From Hymenobacter siberiensis (GTDB lineage Bacteria > Bacteroidota > Bacteroidia > Cytophagales > Hymenobacteraceae), in NCBI RefSeq assembly GCF_018967845.1, contig NZ_JAHLZZ010000001.1, forward strand, positions 434,001 through 498,000: a DNA stretch of 64,000 nt, written 5' to 3'. Positions 11,401 to 16,999 of the stretch are shown in pieces. A program made the translations under genes and the position numbers. Every line of letters starts with the position of its first letter. The first letter of the stretch is position 1. The notes below the pieces were generated by a model that saw only the letters and a list, made by a program, of their open reading frames with translations, made no database searches and had not been told where the DNA came from.

Positions 11401-11401
11401 G
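2495..11401 (+). CDS. Giant secreted repeat protein with T9SS type A sorting domain
   Basis: A 2968-residue cell-surface or secreted protein. A signal peptide covers about residues 1-29 (cleavage near TARA/QLTG). Residues 30-1450 are Gly, Thr, Ser and Asn rich and read as right-handed parallel beta-helix blocks (recurrent NNTIT/GNTV rungs, two SDYVTIDG-like entries). A CARDB/Ig-like region follows, then tandem Ig-like modules of about 80-85 residues (about 1970-2805), each with a conserved Cys near its start and usually one near its end. The C-terminus (about 2889-2968) is a type A sorting domain: LQVYPNPTPTG, a central LDALGRVI, then GVYLLRLRNTDG. Such proteins are exported by T9SS and usually anchored to surface lipopolysaccharide. 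An adhesin role is inferred. The module DNA repeats are nearly identical, implying recent expansion. Confidence 0.9.
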   Translation: MHTPFLSNRLGRWLAVTLLALMSATTARAQLTGTKAIPADYATVAAAITALNAQGVGAGGVTFNVPAGYSETFASPTAGAITATGTAANPILFQKSGTGANPKITAGVGTTTNLDAIISLSGSDYVTIDGLDVAENAANTTATTQMEFGYALFRPSATDGCQFNTIRNCVVTLNKTNTGTIGIYGAPSTAASATAVAATATSGANTSNRVYGNVVTNSLTGIYFAASSSTTTANYDQNNEIGVTAGNTIGNFGGTATGYAAGGTYQNGLKISGNTINSTLNYTSATASTPIAASTVTSTLRGIYTPAGTSSNIDITNNTITLASGATSSQMSGIENGTGSTAAGNTVNITGNTVTNCTYATATSPIIYCIYNTASAATINISNNTVTANNMGSATTTSVTFYGVYNFGAGTTVNLGSNTVTNNTTAGSGTVALVYGGSPTTLNVTNNIITGNTKTGGATTSGSFYCIQALTTAATVTGNTVNNNSIITAGTISGLLYGYYNLGSPTAETVTQNTFTNLTVGGTSTSTSHAVGGINSNPVSTTVKNFSQNTLGNLTTPAGGIAYGIYTATGATVTLNRNKIYGISAGTSGGVAYGLFIVSGTTVTASNNLIGDITAPASTSLLGVAGLYVGGGTTINAYYNTIQLNANSTGATFGTSGIYLNSTSATLDLRNNIVVNKSAAIGTGAYTAALRRVSGTAGTAPANLATTTNNNLYFVGTPSATNLIYVEGTTTATNAQQTLTAYKALVASRESNSATEDVPFLSTTGTAATFLHINPAIPTQVESAGTPITDITTDFDGDTRNGSTPDLGADEGTFAPLDLTGPSIVFTALGSTSGTANRILSTTITDPSGVSASAVPRLFYRKGTSGAFTSALATSVSGSAYTFTLNYAALGGVVPSDVIQYYVVAQDVPGNVSSSPAGGTFSTIPASFFQYTILTSLNGIYYVGTSTSPDASRTYATLTAAANAYSSSGMSGPVTFLLLDNAYSATTGETFPVIFFNNPDANATNTLLVKPNTGVSPVVTAAGSVLVLAGTRYVTIDGSNGSGTPVGTSRNLTLANTSQTASTYSLGLLTQTGITPSNLFATVRNVNVTGGGITANTTIGILLNGADNDNVTLQNNSVQGVTTGIQAFGTANASAGGLDNLVITGNLVGPATATSGANINQYGIVVGSAISPVLSANEVQNIVNPTTTFASNMTGILLQDVKTGSVTRNSVHNLTYNGTSTAKLYGISTQISTSTFNTAANASTNRFDNNLVYNLNSTASSASWNTSGINNNGGYGDQYYFNTVYLSGQLSTGSAGSAAFSNGNGISATAAANIDVRNNIFSIIGGTGAATTPLYAHYTTLASYAGSTLDYNDLYVTAGAAGVARIGRLNSLDATTLADWRTATSLEAQSISVDPQFVQTTTLPYDLTPGNVALNNVGTPISGVTVDFRNTTRGALPDMGAYEFTPLTSDLAPVALVAPATSSTCYSPTEAVSVSIRNAGTGTLNFSLNPATITVVVTPPSGTTQTLTTTINTGTLASGTAQTVTLPTTLNMTAVGTYSFAITATVTGDGNTSNDQLTPAPTRTVATPVAGTLAPAASAICISGTATLTLTGAANGSIQYQQSGDNVTFTDIAGASSAVYTTPVISATTYYRAQVRCNTGVATSNVSTITVNNPQVATTNTPVSICSGSTATLTATASAGSLVRFFSAATGGTALTTATPGTYTTPALTASTTYYAEAYSGGSERVGPADNTISTGGVTDNYYALVFNVTAPTTLLGVSVFPTAAGITNIQLLNSSGTVLQTYAATFTAADLNVKTFVPLNFPLPTGTGLQLANASTSTASLYRNTAGGVYPYTSPSGTVSITGNTFSSGAAYYYYFYDWSVSSECVGAAARTAVQVNVTQPATASFPNTTASTCGTSAYQLAGTVGGSATGGTYTTSGTGTFSPNATTLTASYTPSAADVTAGSVTITLTSAGSTPCPAATATFTLSISPAPVASFSYPAATTYCAGSTSTVAPTLGTGASAGTFTSTTGLSINATTGVITLASSTADTYTVTNTVAASGTCAAVSATTSVTIAPATSAAFAYATGTFCASGTNPTATVTGTAGGTFSSTTGLSLNASTGAINLSASTLGTYTVTYTVTGACGSSATASVTITAAPVATFSYPAATTYCAGSTSTVAPTLGTGASAGTFTSTTGLSINATTGVITLSTSTAGTYTVTNSITASGSCAAAMATTTVTITPATTATFAYSGATFCASGTNPTATVTGTAGGTFSSTTGLSLNASTGAINLSASTLGTYTVTYTVTGACGSSATASVTITAAPVATFSYPAATTYCAGSTSTVAPTLGTGASAGTFTSTTGLSINATTGVITLSTSTAGTYTVTNSITASGSCAAAMATTTVTITPATTATFAYSGATFCASGTNPTATVTGTAGGTFSSTPGLSLNSSTGAINLSASTLGTYTVTYTVTGACGSSATASVTITAGQVAAFSYGTASTYCVSGTTAPAAVLGTGASAGTFSSTTGLTLNATTGAITLASSTPGTYTVTNTVAAAGGCATATATTTVTITAAPTATFSYGTASTYCVSGTTAPAAVLGTGASAGTFSSTTGLTLNATTGAITLASSTPGTYTVTNTVAAAGGCATATATTTVTITAAPTATFSYGTASTYCVSGTTAPAAVLGTGASAGTFSSTTGLTLNATTGAITLASSTPGTYTVTNTVAAAGGCATATATTTVTITAAPTATFSYATTTGCAGSTTAVTPTLGTGATAGTYASTTGLVINATTGAITLATSTAGTYTVTNTVVAAGGCAAATATATFTVNPRPATPTLSVVYNGTTTTMTSSATTGNQFFLNGVAIAGATGQTYVVNGLPAQYGSYTVVVTNTNGCTSLPSTPLVITAARNGIAGASLQVYPNPTPTGQVTLELTGYRLATQLTVLDALGRVILSELLPANTGTATRTLDLTGVATGVYLLRLRNTDGVETRRLVRE
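8409..9884 (+). repeat. Three tandem 492-bp composite repeats inside the giant cargo gene
   Basis: Units begin at 8409, 8901 and 9393. Each is 492 bp (164 residues) and encodes two different Ig-like modules, an A module (TTYCAGSTSTVAPTLGTG) followed by a B module (FCASGTNPTATVTGTAGG). The second and third units are almost identical in DNA; the first is more diverged. Length is a whole number of codons, so unit gain or loss keeps the frame. Confidence 0.9.
9901..10665 (+). repeat. Triplicated 255-bp module, apparently identical copies
   Basis: Copies start at 9901, 10156 and 10411, each 255 bp (85 residues), encoding the C module (STYCVSGTTAPAAVLGTG). Read side by side, copies one and two show no difference at all, including synonymous sites, and copy three appears the same. 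A fourth, diverged module follows from 10666. Identity at silent positions points to very recent duplication or ongoing gene conversion. Confidence 0.92.
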
Positions 11402-11420
11402 CCACGATTAGGCTCGATAC

Positions 11421-11456
11421 AAAAAAACCCACTGGCAATGCCAGTGGGTTTTTTTT
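11421..11456. terminator. Bidirectional terminator between convergent genes
   Basis: A near-perfect hairpin (arms CCCACTGGC and GCCAGTGGG) is flanked by seven A on the left and eight T on the right, so it can end transcription both from the T9SS cargo gene and from sdaA on the opposite strand. Confidence 0.9.
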
Positions 11457-11485
11457 GTGGTTTCTGGTTTCTGATTTCTGGTTAC

Positions 11486-12388
11486 TCAGGCGTCCTCGTC
11501 GGGCAGGATGTTCACGTCCTGCACCAGCACCATCTTCTCGATTTCCTTGCCGCGCTTGGTGGCGGCCAGGCCGCCGAGGGCAGTTTCCTTGTAGCGGGTT
11601 TCCATGCTCTGGCCCACTTCGCCGAGGGCGGCCACGCACTGGTCGACGGGAATAACCGGGTCGATGCCGGCAATGGCAATCTGGGCCGACGAGAAGGCAA
11701 TGGCCGCCGCCGAGGCGTTGCGCACCACGCAGGGCACTTCCACAAGGCCGGCCACGGGGTCGCATATCAACCCCAGCATGCACTGGATGGTGACGGCCAC
11801 GGCGGCAAACACCTGCTCCACCGGCCCGCCCAGGCAGTACACAATGGCCCCGCTACCCATGGCGGCTGCCGAGCCAGTTTCGGCCTGGCAGCCGCCCACG
11901 GCCCCGGCCAGCGAGGCATTCTGCTCGATGATGAGGGCAATACCGGCCGCTACGAGCAGACCCTCCAGAATCTGGCGGTCACTCAGCTTGTGCAAATCCT
12001 GGATGGTAACGAGCACGCCGGGCAAAATGCCCGAGGCCCCGGCGGTGGGCGCGGCCACCACGCGGCCCATGCAGGAGTTTACCTCCTTGGCCCCCAAAGC
12101 ACGGGTGATAAGCTGCTTGAATTCGGGCGAGAGCACGGTGACGGGCGAGGCGGCAATCTTCTTGGCCCCGTTGTTTATCATGCCCGAGCGCGAGGTCATG
12201 TCGCCGGTCAAGCCTTCCTTCACGGCGTCGCGCATCACGTCGTAGGCCCGTTGCAGGCCGGTCCAGATTTCTTCTTCGGTGCGGCCCTTCTGCTCGATTT
12301 CGTAGGCGAGGACGGGCTGGTAGAGAAGTTCGCCGGTTTCGGCGCAGTGCGCGCCCCAAGAGGCAAAATCATTAAATAGCAAAGACAT
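11486..12388 (-). CDS. sdaA: L-serine dehydratase, iron-sulfur-dependent, alpha subunit
   Basis: A 300-residue cytoplasmic enzyme that deaminates L-serine to pyruvate and ammonia using a [4Fe-4S] cluster. It matches the alpha (catalytic) domain of the iron-sulfur class: SRSGMINNGAKK near residue 66, NSCMGRVVAAPTAGASGI near 103, GGCQAETGSAAAMGSG near 164, and CDPVAGLVEVPCVVRNA near 210, which supply the conserved cluster cysteines. The beta domain found fused in E. coli SdaA is absent, so a separate beta subunit should exist elsewhere or the protein is a stand-alone alpha type. The gene is monocistronic in appearance, with its terminator at 11421-11456. Confidence 0.92.
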   Translation of the reverse strand: MSLLFNDFASWGAHCAETGELLYQPVLAYEIEQKGRTEEEIWTGLQRAYDVMRDAVKEGLTGDMTSRSGMINNGAKKIAASPVTVLSPEFKQLITRALGAKEVNSCMGRVVAAPTAGASGILPGVLVTIQDLHKLSDRQILEGLLVAAGIALIIEQNASLAGAVGGCQAETGSAAAMGSGAIVYCLGGPVEQVFAAVAVTIQCMLGLICDPVAGLVEVPCVVRNASAAAIAFSSAQIAIAGIDPVIPVDQCVAALGEVGQSMETRYKETALGGLAATKRGKEIEKMVLVQDVNILPDEDA

Positions 12389-12427
12389 GGCGGGTGGGAT
12401 TGAGGCGGGAAGTGAGCTATAAACGCA

Positions 12428-12461
12428 AAGCCCCGGCCGAAGGTGTCTTCGACCGGGGCTT
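12428..12461 (-). terminator. Rho-independent terminator of msrB
   Basis: Arms AGCCCCGGCCGAAG and CTTCGACCGGGGCT pair with one G-T position around a GTGT loop. On the minus strand the stem is followed by TTTGCGTTT, so it ends msrB transcription before sdaA. Confidence 0.8.
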
Positions 12462-12490
12462 AAAGCTACGGGATTGGCGCAAGGTGGCGG

Positions 12491-12958
12491 CTACGCGGCG
12501 GGTTGCTGGGCGGGCTCCTGCTGCACCAGCTTCACGCTGGCCGAGTTGATGCACAGGCGCAGGCCGCTGGGCGCGGGGCCGTCGGGAAAGGCATGACCCT
12601 GGTGGGCATCGCACACATTACAAAGCACTTCAATACGGGTCATGCCGTAGCTGGTGTCTTTCTTGTAGCGGATGGCGCTTTCCTCCACGGGCTGCGTGAA
12701 CGAAGGCCAGCCGGTGCCGGATTCGAACTTCGTGCGGGAGTCGTAGAGCGGCGTGCCGCAGCACACGCAGGCGTAGAGGCCAGCTTCGTGGGCCTCGCAG
12801 TACTCGCCGGTGAAGGCGCGCTCGGTACCGTGCTCACGCGTGACGTGGAACTGCTCGGCCGTGAGCAGGGCGCGCCACTCGGCGGGCGTTTTATCCACGC
12901 GGCGCGGCGAAGGAGTAGGATGGTTGGCGAGGCGGATAACGTCGTTCCAGGTTTGCAT
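12491..12958 (-). CDS. msrB: Peptide-methionine (R)-S-oxide reductase MsrB
   Basis: A 155-residue protein that reduces methionine-R-sulfoxide in damaged proteins. Zinc ligands are visible as CVCC (residues 64-67) and CNVC followed by DAHQGHAFPDG. The catalytic cysteine is Cys136 in RLCINSASV. The substrate-binding segment KFESGTGWPSF is intact. The length is typical for a single-domain MsrB, with no signal peptide, so it acts in the cytoplasm. The C-terminal tail (QQEPAQQPAA) is low complexity and unlikely to matter. The gene is flanked by its own terminator and by a roughly 120-bp upstream gap without a recognisable promoter. Confidence 0.95.
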   Translation of the reverse strand: MQTWNDVIRLANHPTPSPRRVDKTPAEWRALLTAEQFHVTREHGTERAFTGEYCEAHEAGLYACVCCGTPLYDSRTKFESGTGWPSFTQPVEESAIRYKKDTSYGMTRIEVLCNVCDAHQGHAFPDGPAPSGLRLCINSASVKLVQQEPAQQPAA

Positions 12959-13080
12959 ATCGGGATTGTGAGGTAAGCTTTAGCTTGCCGGATGAGTTCG
13001 GCAACAAGGGAGTTAATAAAACGCGACCGGGCCCGGGAGGTTTTCAGCGGCCTTGGTCAGACGCTATTTCACCCCGTTCC

Positions 13081-13620
13081 TTACAGCAACGACTCCAGCA
13101 GCGCCAGCCCGGCCGGCCAGTCGCCGTAGCCGCTGGCGGTGTTGATGTGGCCGGCCTCGCCGATATCGACCAGCTCGCTGCCCCAGGCCTCGGCAAACTG
13201 CCGGGCGCGGGCGGGCGTGGCCCAATCATCGTTCTGGCTGAACACCACTTTGCTGGGAAAAGGCAGCCGGGCCAGCGGCATCGGGGCGAAGCCGGTGGTG
13301 GGAAAGGCGGCGTAACGGGCGGTTTCCACGTCGCTGGGGGCCACCAGCAGCGCACCTTTGATGCGGTGGCCGTACTGGCCGGCCCAGTGTGCGATGGTGG
13401 CGCAGCCCAGGCTGTGGGCCACCAGCACCACCTGGCTCAGGTCTTCGCCGTCGAGGGCATCTTCGAGGCGGGCGACCCATTCGGCGCGGTCGGGCACGTC
13501 CCATTCGCGTTGCTCAATTCGGGTAAAATCCGGCTGCGTACGTTCGAAATACGTTTGCCAATGGTCGGGGCCCGAGCTGCCGAGGCCGGGTACAATAAAG
13601 ACGCGAGTGGTTTCTTGCAT
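13081..13620 (-). CDS. RBBP9/YdeN-family serine hydrolase
   Basis: A 179-residue alpha/beta hydrolase. The start at ATG 13620 places the first strand (RVFIVPGLGSSGPDHWQ) right at the N-terminus, as in the family; a longer frame reaches 13788 but runs into the divergent nnr gene. The nucleophile elbow is AHSLGC, the acidic residue lies in SQNDDWATP, and the catalytic His is in EAGHINTASGYGDW. Family members hydrolyse small esters in vitro, but their physiological substrate is unknown. It is divergent from nnr with only 33 bp between start codons, so the two promoters must overlap or lie inside the opposite gene. Confidence 0.88.
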   Translation of the reverse strand: MQETTRVFIVPGLGSSGPDHWQTYFERTQPDFTRIEQREWDVPDRAEWVARLEDALDGEDLSQVVLVAHSLGCATIAHWAGQYGHRIKGALLVAPSDVETARYAAFPTTGFAPMPLARLPFPSKVVFSQNDDWATPARARQFAEAWGSELVDIGEAGHINTASGYGDWPAGLALLESLL

Positions 13621-13653
13621 AACCAAAAGTAGCTTCCGGATTCCTTCTTCCCC

Positions 13654-15183
13654 ATGAAAATTCTTTCCGCCGCCCAAACCCGTGCGCTCGACCAGGCCAC
13701 CATTGCCGGGCAGGGCATCACCTCGGCGCAGCTGATGGAGCGCGCCGCCCAGGAGCTGCTGTTTTGGTTTTACGACCACTATGGCCACGGCCGGGTGCCC
13801 GCCGATACGCTGTTGCTCTGCGGCCCCGGCAACAACGGGGGCGACGGCCTGGCCCTGGCCCGCCTACTGCACGGGGCCAACTACGCCGTGCGCGTGGCCC
13901 TGCTGCCCGCCGACAGCTACTCGGCCGACTGGCAGCACAACCGCCAGCGCCTGCCCGCCGCCGTGCCGGTGACCGAAATCAGCGCCGAAGCCCTGCCCGC
14001 TATTTCGGCCGATACCGTAGTGGTCGACGCCCTGTTTGGCACCGGCCTCAGCCGGCCGCTGGCGGGACTGGCCGCCGCCGTGGTGGCCCACCTCAATGCG
14101 GCCCGGGCCCGCGTGGTAGCCGTGGATATTCCCAGCGGCCTTTTCGCCGATGCGCCCCAGCCGGCCGCCAGCGCCGTGGTGCGGGCGCGGCACACCGTGA
14201 GCTTCGGCCTGCCCAAGCTGGCTTTCCTGCTGCCGCAGAATGCCGAATTCGTGGGCGAATGGGAGGTGGAGGACATCGACCTGAGCCCACAGTTTATCGC
14301 CAATACCGCCACGCCCTGGCACTATACCAATGCCGCCGCCGTGGCTGGCCAGCTACCAACGCGCCCCAAATTCAGCCACAAGGGCACCTTTGGGCACGCG
14401 CTGCTGCTGGCCGGCAGCCGGGGCAAGATGGGCGCGGCCGTGCTGGCAGCGGGCGCGTGCCTGCGCAGCGGCGTGGGCCTGCTCACGGCCCACATTCCCG
14501 GCTGCGGCTACGACATTTTCCAAATCAGCCAGCCCGAGGCCATGTGCCTGACCGATGCGCAGGCCAATTTTATCAGCGAGCTACCGGAATTGCAACCCTA
14601 CCAGGCCGTGGGCATCGGCCCGGGCCTGGGGCAGGATGCGGCCAGCCTCGCCGTGCTGCGCCAACTGCTGGAAGCGGCCGCCAAGCCACTCGGAAAAACC
14701 GGCCAGCCCCTCCCCCTCGTCATCGACGCCGACGCGCTGAACCTGCTCGGCAGCCACCGCGAACTGCTGAACCTGCTGCCCGAAAACACGGTGCTCACCC
14801 CTCACCCCAAGGAGTTCGAGCGCCTTACCGAGCCCACCCGCGACGACTACCACCGGCTGGAACTGCTGCGCGATTTCGCCACCAGATACCACTGCCTGGT
14901 GGTGCTGAAAGGGGCCTACACCTGCCTGGCCACGCCCAGCGGCGAGCTGCACTTCAACAGCACCGGCAACGCCGGCATGGCCACCGGCGGCAGCGGCGAT
15001 GTGCTCACGGGCGTGCTGCTGGCCCTACGCTCCCACGCCCAATTGCCGGCATTCGAGGCGGTGCGGCTGGGCGTGTACGCCCACGGCCGGGCCGGCGACC
15101 GGGCCGCCGCGCAAACCGGCCAGGCCGGGCTGGTAGCCAGCGACATTGTGCGGCACATGGGCCCGGCGCTGGCCGAGGTGTAG
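13654..15183 (+). CDS. nnr: Bifunctional NAD(P)H-hydrate epimerase / ADP-dependent dehydratase
   Basis: A 509-residue cytoplasmic repair enzyme for hydrated nicotinamide cofactors. The N-terminal YjeF_N epimerase domain (about 1-215) contains MERAAQ, LCGPGNNGGDGLALAR and DALFGTGLSRPL. The C-terminal ribokinase-like dehydratase domain (about 230-505) contains KGTFGHALLLAGSRGKMGA, GIGPGLGQD, DADALNLL, TPHPKEFERL and the ATP/ADP-binding NAGMATGGSGDVLTG. The domain order and length are those of the usual bacterial fusion, and all key motifs are present. It is convergent with the UbiA-like gene downstream. Confidence 0.95.
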   Translation: MKILSAAQTRALDQATIAGQGITSAQLMERAAQELLFWFYDHYGHGRVPADTLLLCGPGNNGGDGLALARLLHGANYAVRVALLPADSYSADWQHNRQRLPAAVPVTEISAEALPAISADTVVVDALFGTGLSRPLAGLAAAVVAHLNAARARVVAVDIPSGLFADAPQPAASAVVRARHTVSFGLPKLAFLLPQNAEFVGEWEVEDIDLSPQFIANTATPWHYTNAAAVAGQLPTRPKFSHKGTFGHALLLAGSRGKMGAAVLAAGACLRSGVGLLTAHIPGCGYDIFQISQPEAMCLTDAQANFISELPELQPYQAVGIGPGLGQDAASLAVLRQLLEAAAKPLGKTGQPLPLVIDADALNLLGSHRELLNLLPENTVLTPHPKEFERLTEPTRDDYHRLELLRDFATRYHCLVVLKGAYTCLATPSGELHFNSTGNAGMATGGSGDVLTGVLLALRSHAQLPAFEAVRLGVYAHGRAGDRAAAQTGQAGLVASDIVRHMGPALAEV

Positions 15184-15238
15184 CGCCTGCTTTAGCTGGT
15201 GCATCGTTGTGCGGTCCTGGCGGAAGCTGAAGCAGGTG

Positions 15239-16123
15239 CTACTTCCCCACCAGGTACAGCACGGCGGGCACCAGCAGCACGCCATCGGCCAGCAGGGCGT
15301 AGAAGTAGTCGGAGCGCCGCTCCTCGGCCAGCAGAATTACGGCCGCCGCCGCCAGCCCCGTGAGCCCCAGCCCCAGCGGCGGCACGCCGCGCTCGAAACC
15401 CAGCAGCATGGCCCCGGCCAGGAAGGCCAGCGCCACGGCCCGCGCGCCGGCCACGCCCAGCACCACCGGGAAAGTTTGGGTGCCGGCCGCCCGGTCGCGG
15501 CTCAGGTCGCGGATGTCGAACACAATGGTGATGGCCAGCACCAGGCAGAAGCGTTGCGCCAACAGCCCCAGCACCTCGGCCAGCGGGCGGTGCTGGGCCA
15601 GCGCGGGCAGTCCCACCGTGATGGCCGACCACACGCCGGCAATCAGAAAGCCCTTTAGCAGCGGCACTTCGCGCAGGGCCCGGCGCTGCCCCTGCCAGCG
15701 CACCAGCGGCCACGAGTACACCAGCGCCAGCAGCGTGAGGGGCAGCAGCGCCGGCAGGTAGCGCCACCAGCCATCAACCAGGAAAAGGTAGCCGGCCGCC
15801 AGGGCCGCCGCGCCGGCCAGCCCCGCCAGCAGCTGGCGGTGCCGCTGCTGCCAGGCCTTGCGCCCCGAGCCGGCGGCCGGCTGCCGGTGCTTGAAGGGCA
15901 GCACGGCATCGAGGTTATACACCAGGAGAGTGGCGGAAAACACCAGTGCCACCACCCGGCCGTTCACGCCGCCATCGGCGGCTGGCCAGCGCCGGAACGA
16001 GGCCGCCGTTTGGGCCGCCGCCGCGCCGGCCAGCCACACGCTGCTAAACAGTATGGCATCGAGGACCCGCCGCCACAGGCGGGGGCCGGCCCCGGGGGCA
16101 GCGACGGAAACGGAAGCATCCAC
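15239..16123 (-). CDS. UbiA-superfamily membrane prenyltransferase-like protein
   Basis: An integral membrane protein of about 294 residues, predicted to cross the membrane eight or nine times. The second Asp-rich UbiA motif is visible as DIRDLSRDRAAGTQTFP. The first motif (normally NDxxDxxxD) appears only as YNLDAVLPFKHR, so catalytic competence is uncertain. The frame extends to a TTG at 16177, but that codon lies within a large palindrome, so I prefer the GTG at 16123. Bacteroidota often carry such a UbiA-like gene next to ppa, as here; a product of prenyl transfer is pyrophosphate, but the pairing may be chance. The substrate is unknown. Confidence 0.75.
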   Translation of the reverse strand: MDASVSVAAPGAGPRLWRRVLDAILFSSVWLAGAAAAQTAASFRRWPAADGGVNGRVVALVFSATLLVYNLDAVLPFKHRQPAAGSGRKAWQQRHRQLLAGLAGAAALAAGYLFLVDGWWRYLPALLPLTLLALVYSWPLVRWQGQRRALREVPLLKGFLIAGVWSAITVGLPALAQHRPLAEVLGLLAQRFCLVLAITIVFDIRDLSRDRAAGTQTFPVVLGVAGARAVALAFLAGAMLLGFERGVPPLGLGLTGLAAAAVILLAEERRSDYFYALLADGVLLVPAVLYLVGK

Positions 16124-16171
16124 GGAGCGAAGGTAGAAGGCGGGGCCCGTTGGGTGGGCCTGAAACGCGAA

Positions 16172-16296
16172 CCCCAAAATTTCCTTTCGGCCCGCCAGAA
16201 CGAAATCGGTCGAATCGTTCTGGCGGGCCGAAAGAAAATTTCGGGGCCTGTGTCCGGTTGCGCTATCGCGCGAACGTTCAGTTCGCGCGATAGCGC
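16172..16296. repeat. Two adjacent long hairpins between ppa and the UbiA-like gene
   Basis: The first hairpin has 32-nt arms (16172-16203 and 16215-16246) with two mismatches. The second has a perfect 16-bp stem, GCGCTATCGCGCGAAC (16260-16275), a five-base loop GTTCA, and its complement (16281-16296). Neither is followed by a clear T-run on the minus strand, so they look like intergenic palindromic repeats more than classical terminators. Confidence 0.85.
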
Positions 16297-16315
16297 AGCG
16301 ATTCCGAAACGGCGA

Positions 16316-16867
16316 TTACGCCTTGCGGTCGCCGAACGTCTCTTCGTAGAGCTTGATGCTGTCGTTGATGATGCGGTAGGCATCTTCCTTGCCCATGAAG
16401 CGCTCCACGGTAACGTGCTTGTTGTGCTCCAGGGCCTTGTAGTCCTCGAAGAAGCGGCGCATTTCGAGCAGCGTGTGGGGCGGCAGGTCGGAGATGTCGT
16501 TGTAGTGGTTCACCGAAATGTCGTGGGCAGCTACGGCGATGATTTTATCATCTTCCTCGTTCTGGTCCACCATCTGCATTACGCCGATGACCTTGGCCTC
16601 CACCAGGCACATGGGCACGATGTCAACCGAGCAGAGCACCAGAATATCCAGCGGGTCTTTGTCGTCGCAATAGGTTTGCGGAATGAAGCCGTAGGCGGCC
16701 GGGTAGTGCACGGCCGAGAACAGCACGCGGTCGAGCTTCAGCAGGCCGCTTTCCTTGTCGAGCTCGTACTTGCCTTTGCTGCCTTTAGGAATTTCGATGA
16801 TGGACTGGACGACGGTAGGAGTTTCGTCGCCGCGCGACACGTCGTGCCAGGGGTTGAAGTGGGTCAT
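16316..16867 (-). CDS. ppa: Inorganic pyrophosphatase, family I
   Basis: A 183-residue cytoplasmic enzyme that hydrolyses pyrophosphate to phosphate and drives biosynthetic reactions forward. The signature [10 protein letters not shown] with its metal-binding Asp residues is intact near residue 72. Also visible are [15 protein letters not shown] (active-site Lys), [12 protein letters not shown] and HYND. The length is typical of the soluble hexameric family. A -7-like TAATTTTG lies at 16905-16912 on the minus strand, about 38 bp upstream of the start, without a good -33 partner. Confidence 0.96.
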   Translation of the reverse strand: MTHFNPWHDVSRGDETPTVVQSIIEIPKGSKGKYELDKESGLLKLDRVLFSAVHYPAAYGFIPQTYCDDKDPLDILVLCSVDIVPMCLVEAKVIGVMQMVDQNEEDDKIIAVAAHDISVNHYNDISDLPPHTLLEMRRFFEDYKALEHNKHVTVERFMGKEDAYRIINDSIKLYEETFGDRKA

Positions 16868-16943
16868 ATTCAGGGAAAGCAGCCGCCTATCTGACGGCCA
16901 ATGACAAAATTACAAGCGGATGGGGGAGTTTGTTAATAAAAAT

Positions 16944-16970
16944 GTAGCGCGGACTCTGCGAGTCCGCGCG
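16944..16970 (+). repeat. REP-like palindrome, GTAGCGCGGACT family
   Basis: GTAG at 16944 is followed by the hairpin GCGCGGACTC-TGC-GAGTCCGCGC. The same family recurs at 20392-20453. The GTAG foot before a GC-rich hairpin is the hallmark of REP sequences processed by RAYT transposases in other bacteria. Confidence 0.75.
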
Positions 16971-16999
16971 TGAGCGCAGCGAGCAGACGGGAACTACGG

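Noticed and set aside
13621-13653. CAAAAGTA at 13623 as a promoter for the RBBP9-like gene
   Set aside because: It matches the -7 box but lies only three bases before the start codon and has no -33 partner; such matches are expected by chance about once per 2 kb.
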